From CAVRUD01 sp963724285 (GTDB lineage: Bacteria > Chloroflexota > Chloroflexia > Thermomicrobiales > UBA6265), in the NCBI GenBank assembly GCA_963724285.1, contig CAVRUD010000025.1, positions 62,001 to 126,000 of the forward strand: a DNA stretch of 64,000 nucleotides, read 5' to 3'. The position numbers and the translations under genes are program-made. Position 1 is the first letter of the stretch. Each line of letters begins with the position of its first letter. Shown piece by piece: positions 20,832 through 29,803 of the stretch. The notes under the pieces are model-generated. The model was not told where the DNA came from. It worked only from the letters and a program-made list of their open reading frames with translations, and searched no databases.

Positions 20832-21620
20832 ATGGATAGCCAACAGTCTCGAGTCGCGGCCGAGGGGCAGCTTAACCGGCCGGGATTCGACCAGGACCTG
20901 GCCGCCGCAAACGGGCACCTCGACGGCAACGAACTCGTGCCCGCGACACCGGCCGACGACGCCCCTCCGGACACTGCACCGAGCACGACCAAACCGGCCA
21001 AGTCCGGTGGGCGGGCGATCCGCGAGATCGTCGAAACACTCCTGCTCGCCCTGGTCATCTTCGTCGGCGTCCGCCTGGTCGTCCTCAACTTCCGGGTCGA
21101 CGGCGAAAGCATGCTCCCTAATCTCACCAACGGCGAAATGCTCCTGGTCAATCGCAACGTCTACTTCCACTTCGACAAGAACGGCGTCCTCGATGCGCTC
21201 CCGTTCGTCGAACGCGACGGCGAGGACATCGTCTATCCCTTCCACCCGCCGGAACGAGGCGACATCGTCGTCTTCAACCCACCGGTGGACTCATCTGACA
21301 AGCCGTATATCAAGCGCGTTATCGGATTGCCCGGGGAGCGGGTGACGTTCGAAGGAGACAACGTTTTTATTGACGGCATCCAGCTCAACGAGCCGTACAT
21401 CATCGAGGCGACCGATTGCAGGGGCAACTACTGCGATACCGTTGTCCCTGAGGGTCATGTCTACGTTCTGGGGGACAATCGCAACAACAGCTCAGACTCG
21501 CGGTCCTTTGGTGTGGTCGATGTCGATTCGATCATCGGCAAAGCCTGGATCGGGTACTGGCCGATGGACGAGGTCGGCATCGTCGACCACTACGACTACC
21601 CGGAGATCAGCGATCAATAG
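20832..21620 (+). CDS. lepB: signal peptidase I
   Basis: The 262-residue protein removes signal peptides from exported proteins. A long charged N-terminus leads to one membrane helix (IVETLLLALVIFVGVRLVVL, about 66-85). The catalytic serine is S93 in DGESMLPN and the general-base lysine is K161 in IKRVIGLPGER. The later box GDNRNNSSDSRSFG is intact. It stands between tatA and the BFN gene. Confidence 0.95.
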   Translation: MDSQQSRVAAEGQLNRPGFDQDLAAANGHLDGNELVPATPADDAPPDTAPSTTKPAKSGGRAIREIVETLLLALVIFVGVRLVVLNFRVDGESMLPNLTNGEMLLVNRNVYFHFDKNGVLDALPFVERDGEDIVYPFHPPERGDIVVFNPPVDSSDKPYIKRVIGLPGERVTFEGDNVFIDGIQLNEPYIIEATDCRGNYCDTVVPEGHVYVLGDNRNNSSDSRSFGVVDVDSIIGKAWIGYWPMDEVGIVDHYDYPEISDQ

Positions 21621-21637
21621 CAAGCCACGTCTGTCCA

Positions 21638-21666
21638 TTGTTTGGCTCCTGCCGGGACGGTAGAAT
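21638..21666 (+). promoter_or_regulatory. probable promoter of the BFN-domain gene
   Basis: TTGTTT at 21638-21643 and TAGAAT at 21661-21666 are 17 bp apart and follow the lepB stop closely. The start of the next gene is 125 bp further on. Confidence 0.45.
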
Positions 21667-21791
21667 GGATGGAGACGGGGTTCGCCTCGTTCGTGGGCTC
21701 GCCAATCGGTGGGTCGGTCGTCCCCCCGCTCGCCAACTCCATCGACCGCGGGGTTCAGCGGGCGTTCGGCAGGAGCCGAAGGGGTCTCTGC

Positions 21792-22343
21792 ATGATCGAA
21801 ACCGTCGTCGAAAGCATCCGGGTCAGCCTGGTCACGCAGCACCGGGTCGTGATCCTCAAAGAGGTCAACGGCGACCGCCATCTTCCGATCTGGATCGGGC
21901 AGTACGAAGCCGACGCGATCGCGATGGAGCTTCAAGGCCAGGCCACGGCACGGCCCTTGCCATACGATCTCCTTAAGAACGCCATCGGCGACCTCGGCGG
22001 GATGGTCGAGCGCATCCTCGTGACCGACCTCAACGCCGATGTCTTCTACGCGAAGATCATCGTCGCGCAGAACGGGCGCTCGGTCGAACTCGACTCTCGC
22101 CCCAGCGATGCGATCGCCCTGGCCGTGCGCTCCCACGTCCCGATCCTGGTCGACGAATCGGTCATGGAGCGGGCGGGCGTCACCCTGAACGGCGATGCGG
22201 ACGACGCGGAAGAGGAGGCGTCGGCCACCCCGGCCCTCGAGACCGAAAACGTCAGCCCCGCCGACGAAGAGCGTCTCTCGGTGTTCAGGGACTTCATCAA
22301 TACCCTGGACCTGGACGACTTCGACAAGCGGCAAAGGTCCTAG
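21792..22343 (+). CDS. bifunctional nuclease (BFN, DUF151) domain protein
   Basis: The product is 183 residues from the ATG giving MIETVVESIRVSL, preceded by GAAGGGG. The BFN domain is clear: HRVVILKEVNGDRHLPIWIGQYEADAIAM, then RPLPYDLLKNAI, VFYAKIIV and LDSRPSDAIALAVRSHVPI. The plant founder of the family has DNase and RNase activity; the bacterial function is little studied. An acidic tail after residue 135 resembles other members that carry a UvrB/UvrC-type motif there. In this window uvrB itself lies 35 kb away. Confidence 0.88.
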   Translation: MIETVVESIRVSLVTQHRVVILKEVNGDRHLPIWIGQYEADAIAMELQGQATARPLPYDLLKNAIGDLGGMVERILVTDLNADVFYAKIIVAQNGRSVELDSRPSDAIALAVRSHVPILVDESVMERAGVTLNGDADDAEEEASATPALETENVSPADEERLSVFRDFINTLDLDDFDKRQRS

Positions 22344-22393
22344 TTCGCCCTACGCGGGGTATCGGGCCCGGCCCGGTCCCCAGCGGAGAAAGC

Positions 22394-22780
22394 ATGGATA
22401 CCTCGGAAGTTCAGATCAAGCGCATAGTCCTCAACCGGATGCACCGCTGCTCCGTCTGCCACCACGATTACGATACCGACGATATCTCCGTCGTCTCCCG
22501 CAAGTCCGACATGTGGATGATGCTGGTCGAATGCACCGACTGCCATGCCCGCAACTACGTGGCTGCCGTCCTCAAGGACGGTGACCCGGACGCGGCCCGT
22601 CTGGCCCTGCGGCGGCTGCACGAGGAGGCCACCGGCGTCGTCGAGCCCGTCGAGATCGCCGAGCTGGCCGAGGCCAGCGCCCAGCAAGGCGAACGGGTCG
22701 ACGCCCACGACGTCCTCGACATGCACGAGTTCCTCCAGGACTTCGACGGCGACTTCCTCAAGCACTTCGCCAAGGGCTGA
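22394..22780 (+). CDS. zinc-ribbon protein with acidic helical tail
   Basis: The 128-residue protein has two zinc-binding pairs, CSVCHHDY at about 19-26 and CTDCHARNY at about 47-55, separated by a beta-rich stretch (WMMLVE). The second half is helical and ends HDVLDMHEFLQDFDGDFLKHF. I do not know its function; similar ribbon-plus-tail proteins are common in this lineage. It starts 50 bp after the BFN gene. The last part of the gene has been copied about 900 bp downstream (see the remnant at 23634). A strong terminator follows. Confidence 0.75.
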   Translation: MDTSEVQIKRIVLNRMHRCSVCHHDYDTDDISVVSRKSDMWMMLVECTDCHARNYVAAVLKDGDPDAARLALRRLHEEATGVVEPVEIAELAEASAQQGERVDAHDVLDMHEFLQDFDGDFLKHFAKG

Positions 22781-22800
22781 ACCCCTTTCTTTGTGAAGTC

Positions 22801-22830
22801 AATGGGCGCGGCCTTCGCCGCGCCCATTTT
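22801..22830 (+). terminator. Rho-independent terminator
   Basis: A perfect 12-bp stem (AATGGGCGCGGC with GCCGCGCCCATT) closes on a CTTC tetraloop and runs into TTTTG, 20 bp after the zinc-ribbon gene stop. Confidence 0.85.
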
Positions 22831-22851
22831 GCATGGCGGGACCTGTCGTCG

Positions 22852-23265
22852 TTGGAACGTGAGCGGAGGCAGAGAACGCTGGCAGAAGCGACGGTCCAGC
22901 CTCGGCCTCCCCGGACGTTCTATCGGATCGTGCCCTCGGAACCGCCAACGCTAGACGACTTCGTCTCGAACAGCGCAAAGTGCCGACCGCTTCCAAGTGA
23001 TGACCCCGAAACGCGTCGACTTTGGGACGGGCTTTCGGTTTACTCCAGCGAAGGCCGAGCTCGACGGCGTGGTCAGGGGATGCCCTGGATCGGTGCAGGT
23101 TTCGTCGCGGAGCTGCGCATTCCCGATGACAGCACCATGCGCCTCGAGCGGACGACTCATAGCCGAGGACATTACACTCTTTGGCGAGAACCGACGGCAC
23201 TCCTTGAATGCGTCGTTCGCGTCGTTCCAATCCGCCAGACAACCTCATCAGAGGAATCTCCATGA
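22852..23265 (+). CDS. unknown protein, first gene of a coupled pair
   Basis: The product is up to 137 residues. The conserved-looking core reads FYRIVPSEPPTLDDFVSN, RRLWDGLSVYSSEGRAR, FVAELRIPDDSTMRLERT and GHYTLWREPTALLECVVRVVP, a pattern I associate with unstudied actinobacterial and Chloroflexota proteins. The start is uncertain: TTG 22852 opens the frame and has no clear ribosome site. Its stop overlaps the next start in ATGA, so the two genes are very likely translated together. It may be part of a small defence, toxin or regulatory module, but nothing in the sequence proves this. Confidence 0.6.
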   Translation: MERERRQRTLAEATVQPRPPRTFYRIVPSEPPTLDDFVSNSAKCRPLPSDDPETRRLWDGLSVYSSEGRARRRGQGMPWIGAGFVAELRIPDDSTMRLERTTHSRGHYTLWREPTALLECVVRVVPIRQTTSSEESP

Positions 23266-23498
23266 CCTACGAACTTTGGGATACCGAAACCAACAACATT
23301 GTCGGTGTGTACGAAAGCGAGCCGGACGCCCTCGCCGTGGTTCGAAGAGCGATAGCGATCCATGGCGTACGCTATGCGGATGAGCTCGCGTTGCTCCGCG
23401 AAGACACCCACGGGAACGTTGAGACCCTTGCCGTCGGCGTTGCCCTCGCGGAACTCGCACGGACAGCAGCCATTGAAGTCGCCTCGGCGAGAAACTAG
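23262..23498 (+). CDS. unknown small protein, second gene of a coupled pair
   Basis: The product is 78 residues beginning MTYELWDTETNNIVGVYESEPDALAVVRRAI. It has an alternating hydrophobic pattern followed by an amphipathic helix, and ends with a second helix rich in Ala. The ATG is preceded by AGAGGA and overlaps the stop of the upstream gene by 4 bp. I recall similar small proteins without known function. The compact size and tight coupling would suit a binding partner of the upstream product. Confidence 0.65.
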   Translation: MTYELWDTETNNIVGVYESEPDALAVVRRAIAIHGVRYADELALLREDTHGNVETLAVGVALAELARTAAIEVASARN

Positions 23499-23633
23499 CC
23501 GCTCCAATAGGTGAGATCCGCTCGACGAAAAACGCTAAGACGCGCGTCACGACGGGTGGGATCGATCTTGCCCTCGCGTGGGATTGCCGCGCCGCTCGGC
23601 AAGCTAACGTCGTTCCAGATCCCCGCCTAAACA

Positions 23634-23698
23634 CCCACGACGTACTCGACATGCACGAGTTCCTCCAGGACTTCAACGGCGACTTCGCCGAGGGCTAG
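23634..23698 (+). pseudogene. duplicated 3' tail of the zinc-ribbon gene
   Basis: The sequence from CCACGACGTACTCGACATGC to the stop is nearly identical to positions 22707-22780, coding HDVLDMHEFLQDF with N for D, then a short deletion and EG before the stop. No start or zinc-ribbon part is present. It is a copied gene end, left after recombination. Confidence 0.8.
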
Positions 23699-23722
23699 CG
23701 GCCGTCCCGACAGCAATAGACA

Positions 23723-23757
23723 CGCGGAGGCCCGGGCCAGCGGCCCGGGCCTCCGCG
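23723..23757 (+). terminator. long perfect hairpin
   Basis: A 16-bp perfect stem (CGCGGAGGCCCGGGCC with its complement) closes on AGC, 25 bp after the duplicated gene tail. It is not the terminator of the parent gene. No T-run follows. The rest of 23499-24041 holds no gene I can support. Confidence 0.55.
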
Positions 23758-24041
23758 CGTTCGGCGTTGTGGCCGGGGGACACGACCACGTCATCTATGG
23801 ACCAAGACACCTCCTCCCGCACGCATGAACTCGAGAACCCGTTCGGCATCGCGCAGGCGATCCGTGTGAACCAGGAACTGATCGAATTGGCAGGTGGACG
23901 TACCCACATGCCGACGGGTGATGTAGCGGCGCCAATCGGAGCACAGGCGTCGGACATGGCTACTCATCAGGGTTGGACCGCTCGACAGAGGTGCGAGCAT
24001 GGAGACCTCCCTTTTTTACACTCACGCGAGAGCCCCACGTG

Positions 24042-24971
24042 TCAGTTACCCGGTGGGATCAAATCAGGGCAGGCCATATCGACATTTAGGACGCAAAGCC
24101 CCACCTGACCGCAGCACTGTCCTGGAACACAGCAGATGCCCTCGCAGCAGTAGCGGTCTGGCACCCCGCCGCACGACGTATTGTTGTCCGCGAACGACCA
24201 CGCGTTGGCGTTCCGCGACGGGTCGCAGACCTCGCACTCCATCTGCGGGTTGACGTCTCCGTCAGCCCATTCCACGTCCCCGATGTGACACGTTGGGGCG
24301 CAGTCCGGTCCCGTGCAGCCCTCGCCCGGGTCTGGATTGCCCGGAATGCCTTCGTCGTCGTCCTCATCCTCCTCGTCCGGCGGACCGTCGTCCTCCGTTG
24401 GATTGTCCTCGTCTCCACCGTCGAACGGACCACCATCCGGATCTTCTTGGAACGCGCGGCACTTGCCATCCACGCACGAGAGCCCCGGAGCGCAGCACTC
24501 GCCGTCGCAACAGATGCCACCGTGATTGCATAGCGTGCCGTCCGGAACGTTCTCCAGGATGCAGTCACCGTTTTTGGAACACCTTCCAAAATCGACGATG
24601 CACGGGTTACCGGTCGTATCTGGGCAGGTCTCGCCCCTGCTCCGGTTCAACCAGTGGTCATAGGTGGTCGCGTTGCAGAACTGACAGTAGTTCTCCGGGT
24701 TCGGGTCACCGAGCTCATAGGTCACCTTTTCGATGTAGCACTCCGTCGGCATGCAGACCAGGAAGGTCGGATCGCACGGAGCCTTCTCACCGCACTCTTG
24801 CCCGCGTCCACAGGGCTTCATAGCCCGGTAGAACGGGTCCCTGGGCTTCGCCGCGACCTTCGGCGCGGCACCCGCAACGATGCCGGCGATACCGCCGGCG
24901 ATGGCTCGCACCGCGCTCCGCCGCGAGAGCGCGAACGAGCGTGCCAACCGATCGAATCGCGCGTCGTCCAT
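24042..24971 (-). CDS. Cys-rich Tat-exported protein of unknown function
   Basis: The product is 309 residues from an ATG preceded by GGAGGAAGC. The N-terminus has a family-style Tat signal, RFDRLARSFALSRRSAVRAIAGG, followed by an Ala/Gly hydrophobic stretch. The mature part is rich in cysteine, with short modules such as CCDGECCAPGLSCVDGKC and YCCEGICCVPGQCCG. A Asp/Glu/Pro/Gly-rich spacer lies near 200-235, and longer Cys segments contain PENYCQFCNA and QMECEVCDPSRNANAW. Disulfide-bonded export in folded form would explain use of Tat. The divergent neighbour is an XRE-STAND regulator. I do not know its role; a surface or adhesive protein is possible. Confidence 0.8.
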   Translation of the reverse strand: MDDARFDRLARSFALSRRSAVRAIAGGIAGIVAGAAPKVAAKPRDPFYRAMKPCGRGQECGEKAPCDPTFLVCMPTECYIEKVTYELGDPNPENYCQFCNATTYDHWLNRSRGETCPDTTGNPCIVDFGRCSKNGDCILENVPDGTLCNHGGICCDGECCAPGLSCVDGKCRAFQEDPDGGPFDGGDEDNPTEDDGPPDEEDEDDDEGIPGNPDPGEGCTGPDCAPTCHIGDVEWADGDVNPQMECEVCDPSRNANAWSFADNNTSCGGVPDRYCCEGICCVPGQCCGQVGLCVLNVDMACPDLIPPGN

Positions 24972-25174
24972 GCTTCCTCCGATCCCGACTGCGTCACAAC
25001 CTCGTCGCCGTTTAGAGGTTGGACCGAGTTTGCAGTCGCACCTCACCGGACACCACGAAGGAAACCCACAGTTTTGGGCGCACCTTCCTACCGAAACTGC
25101 CGCGCTCGTCTGGTAGCATCGAAGCAGCATTGGTGAAGGCGAAGCGATTCCGCGACCTCGCGGGAGGTACGCCG

Positions 25175-27616
25175 ATGTCCGCGATGGATCACCAGCCAGC
25201 GACCCCGGAGGCACCGGTACCTTTTCGCAACCTCCTCAAGAGGCTGCGCATCGAGGCGGATCACACCCAGGAATCGCTCGCCGAGGCCGCGTCCGTCAGC
25301 GCCAGGCTGATCAGCGACTTGGAGCGCGGCACGGTCCAGCGCCCGCGCCGCGAGACCGTTCGCTTGCTCTGTGATGCCCTGGGACTGACAGGATCAGAGC
25401 GGGACGACTTTGTTGCGGTTGCGCGCGGCCAGAAACACCTGCCTCCACCAACTCCACCAACCCCGGCCCTTCGCCTGAGTGCGCTGCCCGTACCGCCGAC
25501 ACCGATCGTCGGCCGGATCAAGGACCGAGCAACCGCCGTCACTCTGCTGGTGCAGTCCGACGTACGCTGCCTCACGCTCCTCGGCCCCGGTGGCGTCGGC
25601 AAGACCCGGCTTGCGATCGACGTAGGCGGAGAGGTCGCCAGCCGGTACCAGGACGGCGTGGCCTTCGTCGATTTAGCCCCGCTCCAGGATCCGGCCCTGG
25701 TCGTTTCAGCCATCTCCAGCGCGGTGGGCGTGAGCGAAGCGGGTGAGACACCCCTGTTCGACCGCCTCATTGGCGCGCTGAGCGACCGTCAGCTCCTCCT
25801 GCTGCTCGACAACATCGAGCACGTGACCGCCGCCGCCCCCCAGATTGCTTCACTCCTTGCCGCCTGTACCCGACTTACCGTGTTGATCACGGGGCGAGCC
25901 CCGCTCAAGATTCGCGCCGAACGCGAACTCAGGATCGGTCCGTTGAGCATGCCGGACGAAGGCCGACTCCCCGATCTGGAGGAACTCCAGCGTGTTCCGT
26001 CCATCGAACTGTTCGTCCAACGGGCAGAGGCGGCCAACAGGTCTTTCGCATTGACGGCGGAGAATGCCGAAGACATCGCCGAGATTGCCCGGCGCCTGGA
26101 AGGGCTGCCACTCGCCATCGAACTCGCGGCGGCCCGGGTAAAGGTGCTGACTCCGGCGGCGCTGCTCGCCCGCCTCTCCGCCCGGCTTCCCCTGCTGACG
26201 GACGGCCTCCGCGACCTGCCCCCGCGACATCATGCGATCAGGGCAGCAATCGCCTGGAGCTATGACCTCCTCCAGCCACGGGAAAAAGTCCTGTTCGAAC
26301 AACTCTCGATCTTTGCCGGAGGTTGCCCGCTCGACGGCATCGAAACCGTAGCAGCCGGCAATCAGACTCGTGACCCTCACTCTGGAGCCAGTTACGACAT
26401 GCTCGAGACGATTTCCGCGCTGGTTGATCAGAGCCTGATCCACCGGATACCGGACGACGGCATCTCACCCAGATTCGGCATGCTGGAGACGATCAGAGAG
26501 TTCGGCCGGGAGCGGCTCGACTCCTCCGGCGCCGACCTCACAACGGCTCGGGCTCACGCCAGCTGGGTTCTCGATCTCGTCAGGCGGGCCGAACCCGAAC
26601 TGACCGGTCCGGACCAGGAGGTCTGGTTTGGGCGGCTTTCGCGCGAGATCGCCAACATCCGCGCCGCCTTCACCTGGTCGCTCGGCGCTGAGGACGCCGA
26701 AATCGCGCTCAAACTCTGCGGCTCGCTCTATCGCTTTTGGGCAACCAGTGGCCGGTACGAGGAGGGGGACAGATGGATCGCCGCCGCGCTTGCCCTTCCC
26801 CACGCTACGGCTCCAGACCTGCGCGGTAACGCCCTGCTCGGGGCGGGCGTCATGGCCTACTTCCGGGGTGACTACACCGCGGCGGAGCGCGATTGGCTCG
26901 AGGCGCTGGAGGCGTTCGAAGCGATCGGCGACCGGCGCGGCATCGGCTACTCGTACGGGAACCTCGGGCTGGTCGCCGACGCCGTGCTCGACTACGACCG
27001 AGCGATCGCCTCGTACGAGCGGGCTCTCGCCGAGTTCCGCGCCCTGAACGACGAGACCTTTATCGGGTTCATGCTCAACAATCTGGGCCTCATCCACTAT
27101 TTCCGCGGCAACTTCGACGAGGCGGCGGACCTGTACGCCGAGGCCCTGGGGATTGCTCGCCGCCGGAAATCCGCTGACAGCATCGCGTATGTCCTCGGCA
27201 ATGCCGGCCTCGTCGAGTTCGCTCGGGAAAACTACGCCGTCGCGACTGAACTGCAAACGGAAGCCCTCACCATCCGCCGGGGATTGACGAACCCTGCCGC
27301 GCTGGCCCGGTGCCTGGAAAATTTTGCCCTGCTCGCGGCGGCGCAGCACCAACCTGAGCGAGCGATCCGGCTCTTCGCCGCCGCCAACCACGAACGGGAG
27401 CGGATCGGAATAACCCTTCCACCGAACGACGCCGAGGTCAACGACCGGTACATCAATCAGGCAAAAGCCCAGCTCGGCGATTCGCGGTTTGAGTACTACT
27501 GGGTCACCGGTGAAGACCTTGATATTGGGGACGCCATCGACCTAGCACTGGAACCGAGTTTTTCTTTGCCCTCTACCCCGACCAGCGTACCGGCCCACTC
27601 CGGTCATGCGGACTGA
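25175..27616 (+). CDS. XRE-HTH STAND ATPase regulator with TPR repeats
   Basis: The 813-residue protein begins at an ATG preceded by GGGAGG. An XRE-type helix-turn-helix at about 17-80 (LLKRLRIEADHTQESLAE, then ISDLERGTVQRPRRETVRLL) is followed by a STAND/NB-ARC ATPase. Walker A is LGPGGVGKTRLAID, Walker B is LLLLLDNIEH, and the sensor region ends LPLAIELAAARVKVL. Tetratricopeptide-like repeats fill the C-terminal half (GDYTAAERDWLEALEAF, GNFDEAADLYAEALGIA). It has no LuxR domain, unlike the other two STAND proteins here. It may control the divergent Cys-rich gene; that is a guess from position. Confidence 0.88.
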   Translation: MSAMDHQPATPEAPVPFRNLLKRLRIEADHTQESLAEAASVSARLISDLERGTVQRPRRETVRLLCDALGLTGSERDDFVAVARGQKHLPPPTPPTPALRLSALPVPPTPIVGRIKDRATAVTLLVQSDVRCLTLLGPGGVGKTRLAIDVGGEVASRYQDGVAFVDLAPLQDPALVVSAISSAVGVSEAGETPLFDRLIGALSDRQLLLLLDNIEHVTAAAPQIASLLAACTRLTVLITGRAPLKIRAERELRIGPLSMPDEGRLPDLEELQRVPSIELFVQRAEAANRSFALTAENAEDIAEIARRLEGLPLAIELAAARVKVLTPAALLARLSARLPLLTDGLRDLPPRHHAIRAAIAWSYDLLQPREKVLFEQLSIFAGGCPLDGIETVAAGNQTRDPHSGASYDMLETISALVDQSLIHRIPDDGISPRFGMLETIREFGRERLDSSGADLTTARAHASWVLDLVRRAEPELTGPDQEVWFGRLSREIANIRAAFTWSLGAEDAEIALKLCGSLYRFWATSGRYEEGDRWIAAALALPHATAPDLRGNALLGAGVMAYFRGDYTAAERDWLEALEAFEAIGDRRGIGYSYGNLGLVADAVLDYDRAIASYERALAEFRALNDETFIGFMLNNLGLIHYFRGNFDEAADLYAEALGIARRRKSADSIAYVLGNAGLVEFARENYAVATELQTEALTIRRGLTNPAALARCLENFALLAAAQHQPERAIRLFAAANHERERIGITLPPNDAEVNDRYINQAKAQLGDSRFEYYWVTGEDLDIGDAIDLALEPSFSLPSTPTSVPAHSGHAD

Positions 27617-27992
27617 ACCAGGGAGTTATGCATCCCGCGCTCTGACGGCTCTCCCCGACCACACCACGCGTTGGATGGATAGGAGATAGGACGGTACGAA
27701 TACTCCTCGCCCTCGGAAACCCAGGAAGGACCCGAGCAGAAATACGTATTTCCTATGATGTGCAGAACCTCCGCTGCCCTCAGACTATTAGTAGGCCGCC
27801 GGCGCATCTTCTCGTCCCCATCCTGGCCTAGTTGCGGCGAAGAAGGTCGGGAGCGAGACCGGCGCAGGCGGGCCCAGGAAACGCTTCGGACGTCGACCGG
27901 GATCGGCACGACTCCGTCCGGGCTTGCTCGGGAGCACGGAGTTGTGGGTGCCGCTCAGACGGTCGGCGATCGAGCCCAGAAGGAGTTGGGCA
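27617..27992. other. intergenic stretch with an AT-rich palindrome
   Basis: No gene is supported in these 376 bp. A perfect 14-bp palindrome, GAAATACGTATTTC, lies at 27739-27752 and stands out from the GC-rich surroundings. It could be an operator for the gene at 27993. Confidence 0.4.
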
Positions 27993-28760
27993 ATGGAACA
28001 CAGCCATGGGCACGGGTCGGGGGAAGGACATCAGCACACGGTCGGCACCCACGGGATGCTCCTCGTCGGAGAGGAGACGATCTACCTCTCCCACTTGCCG
28101 ATGTTCACCGACCCTACCCACCGCTTCCAGGTCATCCTCGAGGTGACCCTGGCGCGGGACGGGGACGACCCCCACGCCGCCTACCTGGCCGACCGCCAAC
28201 AGAGTGGAGCGACCATCTACTCGGTGCGGCCCGGTGAATTCGATATCGCCTGCCTGGAACCCGGCCACCCCCAGTGCATCACGTCCTTTACGGGTGGTCT
28301 TTTCCGCAACCACTTCGAGCGGCCGGGAAACAATGAGATCCTACCGGGATTGACGTTCAATGTGGAACGGGTCGTCGTCTTTCGGAAGCTGCCGGCACCC
28401 GGTGCGCCTCGGGGCCTGCTCGACTACCGGCTCTATGGCGTAGGTACGGACCTATTCCTCAGCCACACGATCACCCGGGCGCCTGACTTCGACCAGACGT
28501 TGGCCGTTCGAGTCGTCGGCGACGGCCCACCTGCGGACGCGCTGAGGGAGTCGTTGCCGATCATCGTTCGGGGCCGGACGAACCGCATTGCGGAGCGCCT
28601 CCGGGGCGGTGAGCGGGTCACAGGCGAGGTCATCGAAGGGCCGGAGTCGCAAGAGTATGAGATCGAGATCGTCGCCGAGATCTACGTCGAAGAAGGGGAA
28701 CTGCGGGATCCGCCCACCTTCGACCCTACGCCTGAGGAAGTTGCGGCCGGGATGCCGTGA
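27993..28760 (+). CDS. unknown protein with His-rich N-terminus
   Basis: The product is 255 residues from an ATG preceded by AAGGAG. It opens with a His/Gly cluster (MEHSHGHGSGEGHQH) that could bind metal, then TVGTHGMLLVGEETIYLSHLPMF and FQVILEVTL. Two later beta-rich blocks (VERVVVFRKLP, YRLYGVGTDLFLSHTITRAPDFDQ) complete the fold. I recall unstudied homologues in Actinobacteria and Chloroflexota sharing the HGM-YLSHLPMF pattern. There is no signal peptide or membrane segment. It stands alone, with about 1 kb of gene-poor DNA downstream. Confidence 0.7.
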   Translation: MEHSHGHGSGEGHQHTVGTHGMLLVGEETIYLSHLPMFTDPTHRFQVILEVTLARDGDDPHAAYLADRQQSGATIYSVRPGEFDIACLEPGHPQCITSFTGGLFRNHFERPGNNEILPGLTFNVERVVVFRKLPAPGAPRGLLDYRLYGVGTDLFLSHTITRAPDFDQTLAVRVVGDGPPADALRESLPIIVRGRTNRIAERLRGGERVTGEVIEGPESQEYEIEIVAEIYVEEGELRDPPTFDPTPEEVAAGMP

Positions 28761-28917
28761 GCATTCAACCGTGCTCACCTATCGGACGGAGGCCGCGGCC
28801 CCGACGCTCCGCCGCCAAAGCTCGGCCGGCGACAAGCAAGCGACGAGCAGGGATTTACAGCAGCCGGCGCGCCGCCGAAGGTGCAGGCCGGACGGGAGCT
28901 GACTCTACAGTCACAGC

Positions 28918-29209
28918 AAACAACGAGACCGAATTCCCCGCCGGTGTGCCGTGGGTTCGGGAGGCCGCAGGCGGTATCACTGGTACCGGCTTTATCGTGA
29001 CGGTCCAGTGCGTCCTGACGTCCACCCACATCGTCGCCGTGGCGATTGACGCATTGGGCGAGGTCGCGAAGCCGCCGGTCGGGACGTTGCGTCTGGTGTC
29101 ATTCGTCGTACGAGACGAGGAGGACCCCGCCTTGGACCCCTTCGGCAGGGAATCCGTCAGCTACCTCACCTACAGCGCTACTCACCCTCGGCCCGGGCGC
29201 TTCCCCTAA
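28918..29209 (+). pseudogene. remnant of a trypsin-like serine protease domain
   Basis: The reading ITGTGFIVTVQCVLTSTHIV, then AVAIDALGEVAKPPVG and LRLVSFVV, resembles the first part of trypsin-like peptidases, where GTGFLV leads to VLTCAHVV around the catalytic histidine. Only about 90 residues are present; there is no Asp or Ser part, and the upstream half of the frame is low-complexity. I read it as a truncated fragment, with moderate doubt. Confidence 0.4.
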
Positions 29210-29803
29210 GGTAGCCATTCATCGAAATCGATTAAGGGTGCAGATTCAGGACTGACTGATTCAATCCCGTCAACGTCCGAGATCGACTACGGCAGTCGGT
29301 GCGATACCGCGCTGCCCCTATCCCCTCGCGCCGTTCGTTTAGATTCGAAGGTACTGGAGAATCGGTCAGCGTCGCCCGGACGCCGACAAGCGGCACCTGG
29401 GATCGCCAGAATGGCCGGCTATCGGCGCGGGGACATCCTCACCCACGGCATGCTCGATGAGTTCATCGAACAGCGGGTCTAGCCGGTAGCCGCTGATGCC
29501 TGCAACGAGTGCATGGACGGCAAGATCGCGCGCCTGCACGGACTTCGCGGCGGCCACGCCTCAGCAGGCTTGCCTATCGGCGGCGGCGGGTCCACCCCTC
29601 GTGAATCGGCAGGGTCACCGATGCGCCAGCCCCCGCCGTGGATCAGGATCTGGGCATCGGAGCGCACGCGCTGGCCCCGACCGACCTGACCTCGCGCTGC
29701 CGACCTGAGATCCGTCGGGCATCGGACGAACACCTGCCTCCCATCCCCAACGCCGTGCCCCTGACCACCACCGGCTCACCGCTGAGCCTGGATGAGGTTT
29801 TAG
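29210..29803. other. gene-poor stretch
   Basis: Nearly 600 bp without a supported gene. Short frames exist on both strands (for example 29366-29557 minus), but none has a ribosome site and a recognisable product. It looks like decayed coding DNA between the protease remnant and the small LuxR gene. Confidence 0.4.

Noticed and set aside
23767..24108. Short frame on the plus strand after the hairpin
   Set aside because: It runs into the Cys-rich gene on the other strand, has no clear ribosome site and no recognisable product.
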